54,896 bases of DNA from Bacteroidales bacterium (GCA_017616735.1 JAFZXP010000019.1:1-54896), one strand, 5' to 3'. Shown: positions 8,850 to 17,206, counted from the first letter of the stretch. Notes: generated by a model from the sequence alone, not told the origin. Program-made: numbers and translations.

Positions 8850-11800
8850 ATGAATACAAACTTATTGAAATTGAAAAAGGCTTTGGGTGTAACCCTGCTC
8901 GTCATGCTACTCACGGTGGCTGGATTGACAAAAGCCTCTGCCCAGACATTTACAGTGGGCAATCTTAACTATTCTTTGAATGACGACGGAGCTTCCGTTA
9001 CCGTGACAGGCCACGTCGACGGCACCGCTGCCACCGGCGAGCTGGTGATTCCTGAAAGCGTGGAGCTTTATGGAGTTTCATATCCGGTGACGGTGATAGG
9101 AAGCAGTGCTTTTTATGGCTGCCATAGTTTGACAGGCTCTTTAGTGATTCCTAATTCAGTGAAGAAAATTATGAGCTATGCTTTTTGTAACTGTAATGGT
9201 ATGACGGGTACTTTAACAATTGGTAATTCTGTAACGTATATAGCGTATTGTGCTTTTATAGGATGTGGCTTTACAGGTTCTTTGACTATTCCTGAAAATC
9301 TAAATGAGATGTCATACAATGTGTTCAATGGCTGCAATTTTACAGCGTTGGAATATGATGCGATAAATCTTGTGCATCTTTATTATTCCTCTTCTTCTTC
9401 AGGTAATACCTATTGGCATACAGGTCTCAATTCCATTGCTTCAGTAACCATAGGCGAGAATGTTCAGCGAATACCTAATTATTTTCTTTGTGATTTCGCT
9501 AATGAAATAGGTTCTTTAGTTATACCCAACAATGTAACCTATATTGGTAACAATGCTTTCAATGGCTGTAGTGGCCTTTCTGGAAACTTGACCATTGGTT
9601 TTTCAGTAACTGAAATAGGAAATGCTGCTTTCTTCGGAGCTTGCGAAAACATTACTTCGTATGCTTTTATGCCTGATACACCGCCAACTCTTGGCAATAA
9701 CGCTTTTGCGAGTGCCAATTATGCAACACCTGTTTCTGTGCATTGCGGCTCAGTTGAGGCTTACCAAGCTGCAGATGGCTGGAACTTGTTCACTAACTAT
9801 CAGGAACTAGACCCATGCCTTTGGATGGTGAAAGCGGATCTTGGAGACATGGCATACGGTGGTACAATAAGCGGAAGTGGTGCCGGCATGTATCAACAGG
9901 GACAAACTTGGACGATGACGGCTACTCCTAATGAAGGCTATCGTTTCGTCAACTGGATGGAAAACGGCGAAGTGGTAAGCACCGATGCTACATATTCATT
10001 TACAGTGACATCTGACAGGGATTTAGTGGCTAATTTCACTTACAACTATGCAATTCCTATTGGACTCGGAGGTACAGAGTATTCGTATTATCCATTCCTT
10101 AGTTATCCGTATGTTTTGTATCAACAGATTTATACTAAAGAAGAAATAGGTGGAGTAGGAGAAATTAATAGAATGGCAGTATATAATACAAGGAATTATT
10201 CAGATAGAACTCATAACTGTGATATATATATTGTACATACAGATAAAACAAAATTTAATAGTGGTTCTGATTGGGTTGCTGTAACTGCGGCTGATAAAGT
10301 GTTCAGCGGTGATGTTACATTTTTATACAACGATTGGACTACAATAACATTCGATACACCATTTACATATAATGGCGTTTCCAATTTGGTGCTAGTTATA
10401 GATGTTAATACTGGTAGTAGTCAAGACGATCTGTATTTTAGAGCATATAATAACAATTCTTACCAAACATTATATAAATGTTCATCTTCTCATGATCCTG
10501 TTACTATTAATTTTGACCCATATAATCCATCCCAATATTCAGGTTCGAGATCATACACTAAAGACCAAACGATATTTGGCTTCACCTCGCCTCTAAGCTA
10601 TAGCATTAATTTAAGCGTCAATCCGGCTGAAAGCGGCTGGGTGTCGGGTGCAGGCGCTTACCCGGAAGGTGAGAGCTGCACTGTAACAGCCTCGGCATAC
10701 GAGAATTACGCTTTCCTTAACTGGACAGAGAACAATGAGGTGGTGTCAACCGATGCGGCATACACATTTACAGTTACAAAGGGTAGAAGCTTAGTGGCAA
10801 ACTTCAAGTCGATGGCAAACCATTGGACACCTGAAAGCGCTAACTACCCCGATAACATGGGCTTGACGGGTGTTGTCCTTATCGACGGTGTCGAACAGCA
10901 CACCGATGAGCTTGAAGTGGGCGTGTTCTGTGGCACTGAGTGCCGCGGCACCAATATGGCTTCATACTTCCCGCCAACCGACCGTTACATTGTGATGCTC
11001 ACAATATATGGCAACAATGGCGACAACCTCACATTCAAACTCTACGATCATGACACAGAACAGGAACTTGAACTTATATCGCCTTCAACCGTAACCTTTA
11101 ACACTGACGGCTATGGCACACCAATAGTTCCTTACGAACTCAACTTCACTTCAACAGTGTCAATTACAGCCACTGTAACCCCGGCCGGTGCAGGCACTGT
11201 GACAGGAGCTGGCGAATATTTCCCTGGCGACAACTGCACCCTCACGGCTACAGCCAACGCAGGCTATCAGTTCAAAAACTGGACGTTGAATAACGTTGAG
11301 GTATCAACAAATCCTACATATTCATTCACCGTGGGAGAAGCCGCAGAATATGTCGCCAATTTCAATTATGCCCACACAAGGGCGTTGGTCGCGGGCTGGA
11401 ACTGGTATTCCACCTATATCGAACTTAACGGCATCGACGGCCTGACAATGCTCGAAAACAGCCTTGGCGACGCAGGCATCCGCATCCAGGGAAGAAACGG
11501 ATATACCGAACAGTTTGAGTATCAGGGTACCAAGACATGGTACGGTACACTGACAAGCATAACCAACGAACAGATGTACAAAGTGCGCACCAATGCGGCC
11601 TGCAATGCTGTGATGATCGGCGACGCTGCATCGGCAGCAAACCACCCGATAACAATCAACAAGGGATGGAACTGGATAGGATACCCGACGAACCAAAGCG
11701 TCAGTGTTACCAACGCATTGAGCGGTTTCACACCGGAAGCCGATGATATCATCAAAGGCAGAAACGGATATTCGACCTACATTTCATACCCGGGATACAC

Positions 11801-12512
11801 CATGTGGTACGGAACACTCAACACATTGGAGCCAGGCCAAGGCTACATGTATAAGTCAAATAGCAACACAGCCAAGACCCTCACATTCCAGACAGGAAGC
11901 AAAGGTGATGAGATAGCCAATATCACTACTGAAAACAACATGTTCGTCCCTGAAGTCTCAGAGTTCTCTGATAATATGACGGTTACCGCTGTCATTGATA
12001 TTGACGGTGAAGAGCTTCGCTCAATCGACTATGAGCTTGCAGCTATAGTTAATGGCGAATGTCGTGGCAGTGTCAAGTTGATGTATGTTGAGCCTATAGA
12101 CAGATATGTCGCGTTCCTTACAGTGTTTGGAGAAACAGCGGAAGATGTCAATTTCGTTTTGACCGACGGCACTGAAACCAGATGGTCTAACGACATGATG
12201 GTTTACTCTTCAGATGCCACATTAGGCACCTTGTCTGCGCCTGAGACCATCAGCTTCGGCGTGTTAGGTGTGGACGACAACGAACAAATGCATGCGGTGG
12301 TTTATCCTAACCCGTCAAGCGATGTGTTCAATGTCGTGTGTGAAGGAATCAACAGAATAGAGGTTATGAATATCTACGGACAAGTGATCTACTCCAACGA
12401 AATGAAAGCCGACAACATCCGGATTGACCTTGGCGAATATTCCACAGGAACTTATATGTTGCGCATTTATACCGATAACGGAATTATTTCAAAAAATTTA
12501 ATAAAAAACTAA
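8850..12512 (+). CDS. Second BspA-like LRR protein, T9SS cargo (paralogue of the first gene)
   Basis: 1220 residues. The signal peptide MNTNLLKLKKALGVTLLVML...KASAQ closely matches that of the gene at 138. Residues ~60-310 hold about nine LRR_5 units. An InlB-type repeat follows (~330-400), then a 185-residue beta-rich module (~401-585) that is markedly more AT-rich than its flanks, a second InlB repeat, an ECRG module (FCGTECRG), a third InlB repeat, the duplicated GWNW module, a second ECRG module (VNGECRG) and a type A T9SS sorting domain (YPNPSSD..., ending SKNLIKN). From ~10800 to the end it is collinear with 2790-4490 of the first gene, so the two share a common C-terminal half. It lies 28 bp after the protease gene, apparently in the same operon. 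The likely role is a surface adhesin or binding protein. Confidence 0.88.
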   Translation: MNTNLLKLKKALGVTLLVMLLTVAGLTKASAQTFTVGNLNYSLNDDGASVTVTGHVDGTAATGELVIPESVELYGVSYPVTVIGSSAFYGCHSLTGSLVIPNSVKKIMSYAFCNCNGMTGTLTIGNSVTYIAYCAFIGCGFTGSLTIPENLNEMSYNVFNGCNFTALEYDAINLVHLYYSSSSSGNTYWHTGLNSIASVTIGENVQRIPNYFLCDFANEIGSLVIPNNVTYIGNNAFNGCSGLSGNLTIGFSVTEIGNAAFFGACENITSYAFMPDTPPTLGNNAFASANYATPVSVHCGSVEAYQAADGWNLFTNYQELDPCLWMVKADLGDMAYGGTISGSGAGMYQQGQTWTMTATPNEGYRFVNWMENGEVVSTDATYSFTVTSDRDLVANFTYNYAIPIGLGGTEYSYYPFLSYPYVLYQQIYTKEEIGGVGEINRMAVYNTRNYSDRTHNCDIYIVHTDKTKFNSGSDWVAVTAADKVFSGDVTFLYNDWTTITFDTPFTYNGVSNLVLVIDVNTGSSQDDLYFRAYNNNSYQTLYKCSSSHDPVTINFDPYNPSQYSGSRSYTKDQTIFGFTSPLSYSINLSVNPAESGWVSGAGAYPEGESCTVTASAYENYAFLNWTENNEVVSTDAAYTFTVTKGRSLVANFKSMANHWTPESANYPDNMGLTGVVLIDGVEQHTDELEVGVFCGTECRGTNMASYFPPTDRYIVMLTIYGNNGDNLTFKLYDHDTEQELELISPSTVTFNTDGYGTPIVPYELNFTSTVSITATVTPAGAGTVTGAGEYFPGDNCTLTATANAGYQFKNWTLNNVEVSTNPTYSFTVGEAAEYVANFNYAHTRALVAGWNWYSTYIELNGIDGLTMLENSLGDAGIRIQGRNGYTEQFEYQGTKTWYGTLTSITNEQMYKVRTNAACNAVMIGDAASAANHPITINKGWNWIGYPTNQSVSVTNALSGFTPEADDIIKGRNGYSTYISYPGYTMWYGTLNTLEPGQGYMYKSNSNTAKTLTFQTGSKGDEIANITTENNMFVPEVSEFSDNMTVTAVIDIDGEELRSIDYELAAIVNGECRGSVKLMYVEPIDRYVAFLTVFGETAEDVNFVLTDGTETRWSNDMMVYSSDATLGTLSAPETISFGVLGVDDNEQMHAVVYPNPSSDVFNVVCEGINRIEVMNIYGQVIYSNEMKADNIRIDLGEYSTGTYMLRIYTDNGIISKNLIKN

Positions 12513-12530
12513 TAATCAACAATTAAACAA

Positions 12531-14750
12531 ATGAAAAGAGTATTTTTATTGCTAATTGCATGTTTTGCCAGCATGATAATGTCGGCACAAATGCATTGGA
12601 CTCCCATTGACGAGGGCTTGTATTCAGGCTCAACGACTGTTATCGCTGTCGTTCAGATTAATGGAGTGGAGCAGACTTCCGACCAGATTGAGGTCGCTGT
12701 ATTCTGCGGTGACGAATGTCGAGGCACTGCCCTTACAGGTGAATTCCCTATCACACATCGTTACATCGCTCAGGTGAACGTTTATGGTGAGAATGGTCAT
12801 CAGCTGACTTTCAAGGCATACGACCATGCCACAAATATGGAAATGGAGAATGATCCTGAAGTCACAGTTCAGTTTACCGAAGACGGCAGCGGCACGTTGT
12901 TCGCACCACTTGAGCTTAACTTCATCGCAGATGAACAGCCAATTGTAATGCATTGGACGCCAATTGACGAAGGCTTGTATTCCGGCTCAACAACAGTTAT
13001 TGCGGTCGTTAAGTTTGACGGTGTGGAACAGACTACCGACAAGATTGAACTTGCCGTATTCTGTGGCGATGAATGCCGTGGCACTGCCTTGACCGGCGAA
13101 TTTCCTATCACACATCGTTACATCGCTCAGGTGAATGTGTATGGTGAGAATGGTCATCAGCTGACATTCAAAGCCTATAACCATATCACACATCAGGAAA
13201 TGGAAAACAATCCTGAAGTCACTGTAACATTTACAGAAGACGGTAGCGGTACGTTGTTCGCGCCGCTCGAGCTTAACTTCGTAACCACAACTCCTGCCAC
13301 CAACACCACTCCTGGTGACTGGAACGACCCTACAATATGGGGCGGCACTGTGCCGGATGCGTCTGCGTCTGTTGAACTCGGAGCAGACTGCACCATCGGT
13401 GAAAATGGCAGCGTCACTGTAACGGTGGCAAATCTTGCTATCCCTGCGAGTGGTGCAATATTGACAGTGGAGGCTGGCTCAACCCTTATCGTCACTGGCG
13501 AACTTGTGAATACAGACCCTGACAACCTTATCCTTGAGAGCGGCGCCGAATTGGTCAATGCATCGGCTGACGTGCAGGCTAAAGCAAAGAAGAGCGTTCA
13601 GGGATGGAATGCCAAAGACTCCAACGGCTGGTATCTCATCTCGTCGTCGGTTAACGGCATGGAGATAGCCGGCAGCGAGTTCCTGGCCGAGATTTACGAC
13701 CTGTATCGTTACAACGAGACGGATGTTGTTTGGGAAAACTACCGTGGCGGCGGTCATGCCGACTTCACCACATTCGAGAAGGGTAGAGGTTATCTCTATG
13801 CCAACAGCAACGGCATATCACCCGCATTTATCGGCACGCTGAACAATGCAGACGTGACATATCAGGTCACCGCGGCAGCCGCGTCAACAGCCTCGAGAGG
13901 CATCAATATCATCGGCAACCCGTTCCCGCATAAGATTTATAAAGGTGTCGGCGGAGCCATTGATGACAGCAATCTGGAGACAGGTTATTACGAACTCACC
14001 TATGCCGGCGCATGGCTCGCTCGTACGTATGATGTGGCAATCCAACCGGGACAAGGTGTGCTGGTAGTGGCAAAGACAAGCGGCAATCTCAATATCGCCA
14101 AGAGCAACAGCGCGGCAACAGCCGAGACGGCATCGTCAAAAGGTAATGTGAACCGTCTGACCATCAATGTTGAAGGCAATGGTAATAAGGATATAGCCTA
14201 CGCCTATTTCAGCGATGGCGACGGACTCGACAAGCTGGACAACTTCTCCAGCAGTGCGGCACAGATAGCCATCAAATCAGCAGGTAAAGAATATGCCATA
14301 GCTCATGTGGGCGGTGAATGCGAGACGATGGACATCGTATTCAAGAACACCAAGAGCAGCTATTACACCATCACATTCGAAAGCATCGACGAGTTCAGCT
14401 ATCTGCACCTCATCGACAAAATCACAGGTGAGGATGTCGATATGCTTCTTGAGAATGAATATAAGTTCTACGCTACCGGCAGCGAGTATGACGACCGCTT
14501 CATGATAGTCTGCAGAAGCACCCAGGGCGTTGGCGGCAACTACGAGAACGAGACTTTCGCATACGTGTCAAACAACAGCGTCATCGTCAATGGTAAAGGC
14601 GAACTACATGTGTTCGACATCGCTGGAAGAACCGTGATGAACATGGCCGTTGACGGTGTGGAGACGCTGAACACCTTGCCACAGGGCGTTTATGTGTTCC
14701 GCATGATAGAGGAAAATATTGTTAAAACCCAGAAAATTGTTGTAAGATGA
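12531..14750 (+). CDS. T9SS-exported protein with two tandem ECRG modules
   Basis: 739 residues, 18 bp after the previous gene. The signal peptide is MKRVFLLLIACFASMIMSAQ. Two nearly identical ~112-residue modules follow (nt 12591-12926 and 12948-13283, offset 357 bp), each MHWTPIDEGLYSGSTTVIAVV... with FCGDECRG. Then comes a segment opening GDWNDPTIWGGTVP, a start typical of beta-helix-like modules in Bacteroidetes exported proteins, and a large beta-rich region. The C-terminus (GELHVFDIAGRTVMN..., VYVFRMIEENIVKTQKIVVR) looks like a T9SS sorting domain without the usual YPNP opening. The ECRG modules tie it to the two LRR proteins upstream. Its function is not known. The last base pairs overlap the next start (ATGA), which suggests translational coupling. 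Confidence 0.8.
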   Translation: MKRVFLLLIACFASMIMSAQMHWTPIDEGLYSGSTTVIAVVQINGVEQTSDQIEVAVFCGDECRGTALTGEFPITHRYIAQVNVYGENGHQLTFKAYDHATNMEMENDPEVTVQFTEDGSGTLFAPLELNFIADEQPIVMHWTPIDEGLYSGSTTVIAVVKFDGVEQTTDKIELAVFCGDECRGTALTGEFPITHRYIAQVNVYGENGHQLTFKAYNHITHQEMENNPEVTVTFTEDGSGTLFAPLELNFVTTTPATNTTPGDWNDPTIWGGTVPDASASVELGADCTIGENGSVTVTVANLAIPASGAILTVEAGSTLIVTGELVNTDPDNLILESGAELVNASADVQAKAKKSVQGWNAKDSNGWYLISSSVNGMEIAGSEFLAEIYDLYRYNETDVVWENYRGGGHADFTTFEKGRGYLYANSNGISPAFIGTLNNADVTYQVTAAAASTASRGINIIGNPFPHKIYKGVGGAIDDSNLETGYYELTYAGAWLARTYDVAIQPGQGVLVVAKTSGNLNIAKSNSAATAETASSKGNVNRLTINVEGNGNKDIAYAYFSDGDGLDKLDNFSSSAAQIAIKSAGKEYAIAHVGGECETMDIVFKNTKSSYYTITFESIDEFSYLHLIDKITGEDVDMLLENEYKFYATGSEYDDRFMIVCRSTQGVGGNYENETFAYVSNNSVIVNGKGELHVFDIAGRTVMNMAVDGVETLNTLPQGVYVFRMIEENIVKTQKIVVR
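12591..13283 (+). repeat. Tandem 357-bp repeat encoding two ECRG modules
   Basis: Bases from 12591 and from 12948 align over about 336 bp with only scattered, mostly third-position differences. Each copy encodes one complete MHWTPIDEG...ECRG...LELNF module; a short linker separates the copies. Confidence 0.85.
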
Positions 14751-15007
14751 AAAAGATATTTTTAGCTATAGCATTGGTGTTGGCCCTTGGGCTTGGCGCA
14801 AAAGCACAGATAGGTGTGTCGGACGCATTTGTCAACGATTGGTCAATGGGTGACATGTTCCGTGACGGCGGTCTCGGTTTATTACTCCCTATCATCCCCG
14901 GTGATCACGGCTTGTCGGGCGACCAGCCGGCACCTCTTGGCAGCGGTCTCGTTATCCTTGGCGCTCTCGGCGCTGGGTACGCAACTTTACGCCGACGCAA
15001 GGAATAA
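14747..15007 (+). CDS. Small exported protein with a PLGSG-type C-terminal anchor-like tail
   Basis: 86 residues. The start overlaps the previous stop by four bases (ATGA). An N-terminal signal peptide (MKKIFLAIALVLALGLGAKAQ) is followed by a ~38-residue Gly/Asp-rich segment (GGLGLLLPIIPGDHGLSG). The C-terminus is tripartite: the motif APLGSG, a hydrophobic stretch LVILGALGAGYATL, then the basic end RRRKE. The layout resembles exosortase/sortase-type recognition tails (PEP-CTERM-like, or the PID-CTERM type described for Bacteroidetes), but I cannot assign it to a named family. As the last gene of the exported-protein operon, it may be a membrane- or envelope-anchored partner. No sortase or exosortase gene is in the window. 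Confidence 0.75.
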   Translation: MKKIFLAIALVLALGLGAKAQIGVSDAFVNDWSMGDMFRDGGLGLLLPIIPGDHGLSGDQPAPLGSGLVILGALGAGYATLRRRKE

Positions 15008-15009
15008 TG

Positions 15010-15105
15010 TGCGGGCTTACGCCCGAATGTGCAGCCTTTGGCTGAATCAGAACAATGTGGTTCGCTGCGCTCAATGTGAGCTTTGCGGACCACATTTTTT
15101 TATTT
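15010..15105 (+). terminator. Hairpin cluster and terminator after the exported-protein operon
   Basis: Three hairpins follow the stop codon: CGGGC-ttac-GCCCG (15012-15025), CAGCC-ttt-GGCTG (15032-15044), and a larger one whose arms are AATGTGGTTCGC (from 15054) and GCGGACCACATT (to about 15096), one wobble apart from perfect. The last runs into a T-rich tail, as expected for a rho-independent terminator. The first two hairpins are each preceded by AATGTG. Confidence 0.7.
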
Positions 15106-15159
15106 TTTATGTTTTACGTTTTTTTTGTTTAAAACATTAAGAATTTCAAAATTTATTAT

Positions 15160-15167
15160 TATCTTTG
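15160..15167 (+). promoter_or_regulatory. Bacteroidetes -7 element (TATCTTTG)
   Basis: TATCTTTG matches TAnnTTTG and is followed by GCAGC. It lies about 120 bp before the toxin gene, upstream of a second match at 15260. No good -33 TTTG is seen at 19-21 bp spacing, so the call rests on the -7 box alone. Confidence 0.35.
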
Positions 15168-15259
15168 CAGCAAGAACTGAAACAAAATAATGTTTCAGGC
15201 ATAGGTTTATTTTATAAAATAAATATTTCACTTTTAAGTGAAGTTATAAAAATTATTTG

Positions 15260-15267
15260 TATATTTG
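15260..15267 (+). promoter_or_regulatory. -7 promoter element of the toxin-antitoxin operon
   Basis: TATATTTG is an exact match to TAnnTTTG, 22 bp before the ATG at 15289. It also contains the TTG at 15265, which argues against that TTG being the translation start. Confidence 0.5.
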
Positions 15268-15288
15268 CAAACTAAAATTTGTGAAGCT

Positions 15289-15768
15289 ATGACTAAGAAA
15301 ATGACATTAAAAACAATTGAACAAAACGAAATAGTTTGTTTGTATTCTATTAGTTTTGAGGGAAATGACACAAGCGAATTTGAAAGATTTCTTACGGAAT
15401 TCAAAGACAATGCAAGATTAAACAAAGATTTTCAGACTATAATTTACGCTTTGAAAAAGATTATTGAGCAAGGTGCCTTGGAAAGACTATTTAGAACTGA
15501 AGGCAAAATGAGTGACAATCTTTGCGCATTGTCAATTGATTCAAGAAAGTTGAGATTGTATTGTTTGAGGATTTCCGACCAAATTTTGATTTTGGGCAAT
15601 GGTGGAGAAAAAACTACTAGAACATATCAAGAAGATGAAAAACTTAGCGGCTATGTTTTAGACCTTCAGAAATTCGACAAATTGTTGAAAGAAGCAAGAA
15701 AATCAGGTAATGTGACAGTGGAAAACAATATTATTACTGGAATTGACACAACAGTGTTTGAGATATGA
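15289..15768 (+). CDS. RelE/HigB-like type II toxin
   Basis: 159 residues from the ATG at 15289 (another ATG lies at 15301). An upstream TTG (15265) sits inside the -7 promoter box and is unlikely to be used. The protein has a RelE/ParE-superfamily look: a helical first half (EFERFLTEFKDNARLNKDFQTI), then strands LRLYCLRISDQILILGNGG followed by KTTRTYQEDEKL, a pattern common in longer Bacteroidetes HigB-like toxins. Such toxins usually cleave mRNA on the ribosome. The gene overlaps the following HTH gene by 4 bp (ATGA), so the toxin comes first, as in higBA-type modules. The region is more AT-rich than its neighbours, which suggests acquisition. Family placement is by pattern only. Confidence 0.7.
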   Translation: MTKKMTLKTIEQNEIVCLYSISFEGNDTSEFERFLTEFKDNARLNKDFQTIIYALKKIIEQGALERLFRTEGKMSDNLCALSIDSRKLRLYCLRISDQILILGNGGEKTTRTYQEDEKLSGYVLDLQKFDKLLKEARKSGNVTVENNIITGIDTTVFEI

Positions 15769-16100
15769 TACAGAATAAATTATTCAGAGAATGTCTTGCT
15801 GCTATTCCTGAAGACAGAATGGCGGAGTTTGATCTTTCGTTTGCGATTGCTGAAAGAATTGTGGAAATCTTGAAAACAAAAGGCATGACACGTCGTGATT
15901 TGGCTAACAAACTCGGCAAACGCGAATCGGAAATAAGCAAATGGCTTACAGGAAGGCATAACTTCACAATCAGCACGCTTTCGCATATTAGTTGGGCTCT
16001 TGGTGAAGAGATTATTATGGTGGCGAGAAAGCAATATGACATTGCTGATGAAAGCTGCATGAAAGTTGCGGAAGAGCAGGCTGATTATGGTAAAATGTAG
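15765..16100 (+). CDS. XRE-family HTH antitoxin (HigA-like)
   Basis: 111 residues. The helix-turn-helix spans ~residues 30-85: RIVEILKTKGMTRRDLANKL, then GKRESEISKWLTGRHNFTISTLSHISWALG, which is a standard XRE/Cro fold. It should bind and neutralise the upstream toxin and repress the shared promoter near 15260. It overlaps the toxin gene by 4 bp and ends 27 bp before the convergent murB stop; no clear terminator lies in that gap. Confidence 0.78.
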   Translation: MIQNKLFRECLAAIPEDRMAEFDLSFAIAERIVEILKTKGMTRRDLANKLGKRESEISKWLTGRHNFTISTLSHISWALGEEIIMVARKQYDIADESCMKVAEEQADYGKM

Positions 16101-16127
16101 TATTTGATATTTCTCAACTGAATAGTT

Positions 16128-17183
16128 TTACACTATATTCACCTCAGGCTTAATATCAACGCCGAATTTGGTTTTTACGGAATCCTGGATTTTCTTCATG
16201 AGATCCAGGATTTCTTGTGGTTGGCCGCCGCCATAGTGAACCAGGACTAAGGCCTGCTTGTCCCAAACGCCGACGTGGTTTTCGCGGTAACCTTTCCAAC
16301 CGGCACGGTCAATGAGCCAACCGGAAGGGATTTTGATCAACTTGTCATTCCGACCGACCGAAGGGAGCGGAGGAATCTCAACTTGATAATAAGGAACCTC
16401 TGGATATAATCCCTTGATTTCCTGATATTTATCTACTGGAACTATCGCGTTCTGGAAGAAACTGCCGACGCTTCCCACAACGCCTACTTCAGGCAATTTT
16501 TCGGCTCGGATGGCTTTCACCGTCGCTGCAATGTCTTGCAATGTCGGATTGGTGATGTTGTTGGCAATCAAATAATTGCGTATGTTTCCGTAATCCAGTT
16601 TCAAATCACCGTGCTTTTTCAATATGAAATCGACGGCAAAAATCAGGTGGTTTTTTGTTGTTTTGAAAATTGAATTCCGATACGAGAACCGGCATTCCTC
16701 ATTGCTGAAAACCTTGGTTTCGCCTGTTGTCAAATCAATCGTATGAACTTGATGAATCGTGTCTTTCACTTCTGTGCCGTATGCCCCGATGTTCTGAACC
16801 GGCGCTGCTCCGACCTTGCCTGGGATGTCGGCGAGGTTTTCCAAGCCGTAAAGATTGTGCGCAACGGTGTAATCGACAAAATCTTTCCACACTTCACCGC
16901 AATAGCAGCGAATCTTCACTGTTTCAGCAGTCTCTTCAAGGACTTCTATGCCTTTTAGGTTGGGATAAACCACAAAACCGTCGAAAAATTCAGAGGAGAA
17001 GAGGATGTTGCTGCCGCCGCTCAGCACCAGAAGACGTGACACTGTCGCGTTTCTGCAAGCGATAAATTCAGGATTTTTAATCAATTCACGAACGTCATCC
17101 ATTGTTTTCAATTCCTGAAAATACCGTGCCTTGACGTCGAAACCGAATGTGTTGAGCTCACGTAACGAAAAATCCTTATCCAT
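16128..17183 (-). CDS. murB: UDP-N-acetylenolpyruvoylglucosamine reductase (MurB)
   Basis: 351 residues, type I MurB. It reduces UDP-GlcNAc-enolpyruvate to UDP-MurNAc with NADPH and FAD, the second committed step of peptidoglycan synthesis in the cytosol. The FAD-binding part shows NTFGFDVKA (11-19), LSGGSNIL (54-61) and ADIPGKVGAAPVQNIGAYG (118-136). The catalytic residues are recognisable: Arg169 (SYRNSIFK), Ser241 (VGSFFQN) and Glu347 (KPEVNIV). Residues 269-280 (EIPPLPSVGRND) are encoded by a dispersed DNA repeat (16344-16379). The Ser-Glu spacing is 106 residues, about ten more than in E. coli MurB (S229-E325), which fits an in-frame insertion. It is divergent from the glycosyltransferase at 17260. 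A weak -7 match lies at 17199-17206 on the minus strand. Confidence 0.93.
   Translation of the reverse strand: MDKDFSLRELNTFGFDVKARYFQELKTMDDVRELIKNPEFIACRNATVSRLLVLSGGSNILFSSEFFDGFVVYPNLKGIEVLEETAETVKIRCYCGEVWKDFVDYTVAHNLYGLENLADIPGKVGAAPVQNIGAYGTEVKDTIHQVHTIDLTTGETKVFSNEECRFSYRNSIFKTTKNHLIFAVDFILKKHGDLKLDYGNIRNYLIANNITNPTLQDIAATVKAIRAEKLPEVGVVGSVGSFFQNAIVPVDKYQEIKGLYPEVPYYQVEIPPLPSVGRNDKLIKIPSGWLIDRAGWKGYRENHVGVWDKQALVLVHYGGGQPQEILDLMKKIQDSVKTKFGVDIKPEVNIV
16344..16379 (-). repeat. Dispersed palindromic repeat (GTCATTCCGA family), copy in murB
   Basis: On the + strand the copy starts GTCATTCCGACCGACCGA, continues AGGGAGCGGAG and ends GAATCTC. It matches the copy in pcrA (44853-44886, opposite orientation) at about 30 of 34 positions, and shares both ends with the shorter copy at 21643-21670. 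The ends form a short inverted repeat (ATTCC/GGAAT). It is read in frame as EIPPLPSVGRND. Confidence 0.75.
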
Positions 17184-17198
17184 CGCTTAAAATTTTTT

Positions 17199-17206
17199 CA
17201 AAAATA
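17199..17206 (-). promoter_or_regulatory. Possible -7 element of murB
   Basis: On the minus strand TATTTTTG, 15 bp before the murB ATG. The -33 box is not seen at the expected spacing, so this is a weak call. Confidence 0.3.

Noticed and set aside
15265-15288. TTG at 15265 as start of the toxin
   Set aside because: It lies inside the TATATTTG promoter box, and ATG codons follow at 15289 and 15301.
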